A stretch of 64,000 nt of DNA. It comes from Saliniradius amylolyticus (GTDB taxonomy: Bacteria > Pseudomonadota > Gammaproteobacteria > Enterobacterales > Alteromonadaceae). Within the stretch, counting starts at the first letter, position 1. The number at the start of each line of letters is the position of its first letter. Under the pieces are notes generated by a model. That model saw nothing but the letters and a program-made list of their open reading frames with translations. It ran no database searches and was not told where the DNA came from. Location: NCBI RefSeq assembly GCF_003143555.1, contig NZ_CP029347.1:3038001-3102000 (forward strand), in the 5' to 3' direction. Of the stretch, positions 62,864 to 64,000 are shown one piece after another. A program made the translations under genes and the position numbers.

Positions 62864-64000
62864 GTGATAGCAAAAGACGTAATTATTATTGGCGCCGGAG
62901 CCGCCGGATTGTTCTGTGCCGCCGAGGCAGCCAAGCGTGGGCGGCGGGTGACCTTACTGGATCATGCCAAGCGTATCGGCGGTAAGATCCTGATGTCTGG
63001 CGGCGGACGCTGCAACTTTACCAATATGTTCGCCAGCCCGGAAAATTACCTTTCTGCCAATCCACACTTCTGTAAATCGGCCTTGAGCCGGTATACACAG
63101 TGGGATTTCATCGGTCTGGTCAATGATTATGGAATCCCATACCACGAAAAGACCCTCGGCCAGCTCTTCTGCGATAATTCCGCTAAAGATATCCTGAACA
63201 TGTTGCTCAGCGAGTGCGATAAGTCAGGAGTAGAGCTTCGCCAGCGGTGCAGTATTGAACAAGTGCGCTATGACAATGATCGTTATCAGATTGAAACCAA
63301 TCAGGGGCGGTTTAGCGCCGAGTCACTGGTGATCGCCAGTGGAGGGTTGTCTATCCCGAAACTCGGTGCCACACCTCTGGGCTATCAGATCGCCGAGCAG
63401 TTTGGGCTCAGTGTCCTTCCCACTCGTGCGGGCCTTGTGCCCTTTACCCTCCATGAGAAAGACAAACAGGCATTGGCCGAACTCAGTGGTGTCAGCCTGG
63501 ATTGCACCGCCGAAGCCAATCACACCGGTTTCAGGGAGAATCTACTCTTCACCCACCGTGGCTTAAGTGGTCCGGCGGTGTTGCAGGTGTCCTCATACTG
63601 GCAACCGGGGCAAGCCGTCACCTTCAATCTCAGTCCCGAACATAGCCTGACCGAGTTTCTCGAACAACAACGGCAACAACAGCCCGATGCCCAGCTCAGT
63701 ACCCTTTTGGCAAAACTCTACCCTAAGCGCTTTGTGCAGACAGCGCTGACTTATTTCGCCATCGACAACAAGCCTATCAAGCAGTACCAGGGTAACGCAC
63801 TGACACAAATTGCCGAGCAATTTGAGCACTGGTCCATTACGCCCAACGGTACCGAGGGCTATCGCACTGCCGAAGTCACCTTAGGCGGTGTTGATACCCA
63901 TGAGCTCTCTTCCAAAACCATGGAAGCCCGAAGACAGAAGGGGCTTTACTTTATTGGTGAGGTGATGGATGTGACTGGCTGGTTGGGCGGCTACAATTTT
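62864..64000 (+). CDS. NAD(P)/FAD-dependent oxidoreductase, BaiN/HI0933 family (3' cut by window)
   Basis: The frame is open from GTG 62864 (GAGG six to eight bases upstream) to the window end, 379 codons. The FAD dinucleotide fold reads VIIIGAGAAGLFCAAEAAKRG and is followed by GGKILMSGGGRCNFTN, ASGGLSIPKLGATPLGYQIA, and near the end GLYFIGEVMDVTGWLGGYNF, all typical of the HI0933/YhiN group. A few residues at the C-terminus are missing. The substrate is unknown. Confidence 0.9.
   Translation, partial: MIAKDVIIIGAGAAGLFCAAEAAKRGRRVTLLDHAKRIGGKILMSGGGRCNFTNMFASPENYLSANPHFCKSALSRYTQWDFIGLVNDYGIPYHEKTLGQLFCDNSAKDILNMLLSECDKSGVELRQRCSIEQVRYDNDRYQIETNQGRFSAESLVIASGGLSIPKLGATPLGYQIAEQFGLSVLPTRAGLVPFTLHEKDKQALAELSGVSLDCTAEANHTGFRENLLFTHRGLSGPAVLQVSSYWQPGQAVTFNLSPEHSLTEFLEQQRQQQPDAQLSTLLAKLYPKRFVQTALTYFAIDNKPIKQYQGNALTQIAEQFEHWSITPNGTEGYRTAEVTLGGVDTHELSSKTMEARRQKGLYFIGEVMDVTGWLGGYNF

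Overview
The window is chromosomal DNA of a motile, aerobic gammaproteobacterium, most likely an Alteromonadales-type marine bacterium. The reasons are the dusB-fis pair, the purHD pair, the epmB-efp-epmA lysylation set, a hemC-hemDX-hemY cluster, a gmk-rpoZ-spoT-ridA-trmH-recG block, and marine-type families such as DUF3016, DUF3718, S10 peptidase and YjfB. No species can be named from the sequence alone.

Layout. 1-21.4 kb is core genome: the 3' part of accC, a methyltransferase, an S10 peptidase, a solute-binding protein, prmA, dusB-fis, purH-purD, a branched-chain aminotransferase, small secreted or motility-linked genes, epmB/efp/epmA, rep, a GAF-GAF-GGDEF-EAL protein and a cytochrome c5. 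A tRNA-Arg(CCG) lies at 21.6 kb. About 21.7-40.3 kb is an AT-richer genomic island. It carries a tightly overlapping leftward operon of seven large genes plus a small upstream HTH regulator: HsdM-like methylase, AAA ATPase, TOPRIM-like protein, HsdS-like specificity subunit, NERD/double-kinase/P-loop protein, a 548-aa protein of unknown function, and a giant nuclease-plus-HerA-like ATPase. Content and order match the eight-gene Methylation-Associated Defense System (MADS), known from recent literature. Its right end has an excisionase-like gene, a truncated tyrosine integrase and an imperfect copy of a 60-bp sequence that is also found beside the tRNA.

40.4-48.99 kb holds a DUF465 gene, a cytochrome b561, mntP, and two converging operons. 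One is a QseB/PmrA-type two-component system with a cupredoxin, an FTR1-like permease and a putative outer-membrane protein. The other is tlpA-DUF4266-DUF3570-apbE. Both promoters have the same layout: two CTTAAG-type half-sites, 10 bp, then a CATA(C/G)T -10 box. I infer one regulon for envelope metal and flavin redox chemistry. The DUF3570 protein carries a DGLTGAS sequence resembling ApbE flavinylation sites.

49-64 kb returns to core genome: hemY, a fused hemD-hemX and hemC (leftward), an esterase, then gmk, rpoZ, spoT, ridA, trmH, a peroxiredoxin, recG, rsmJ, a Prx5-type peroxiredoxin, a DUF3718 gene and the start of a BaiN/HI0933-type flavoprotein cut off by the window edge.

The most notable content is the MADS-type island with its tandem pseudokinase/kinase and a (Glu-Pro)n microsatellite, followed by the inferred CTTAAG-box metal/flavin regulon.
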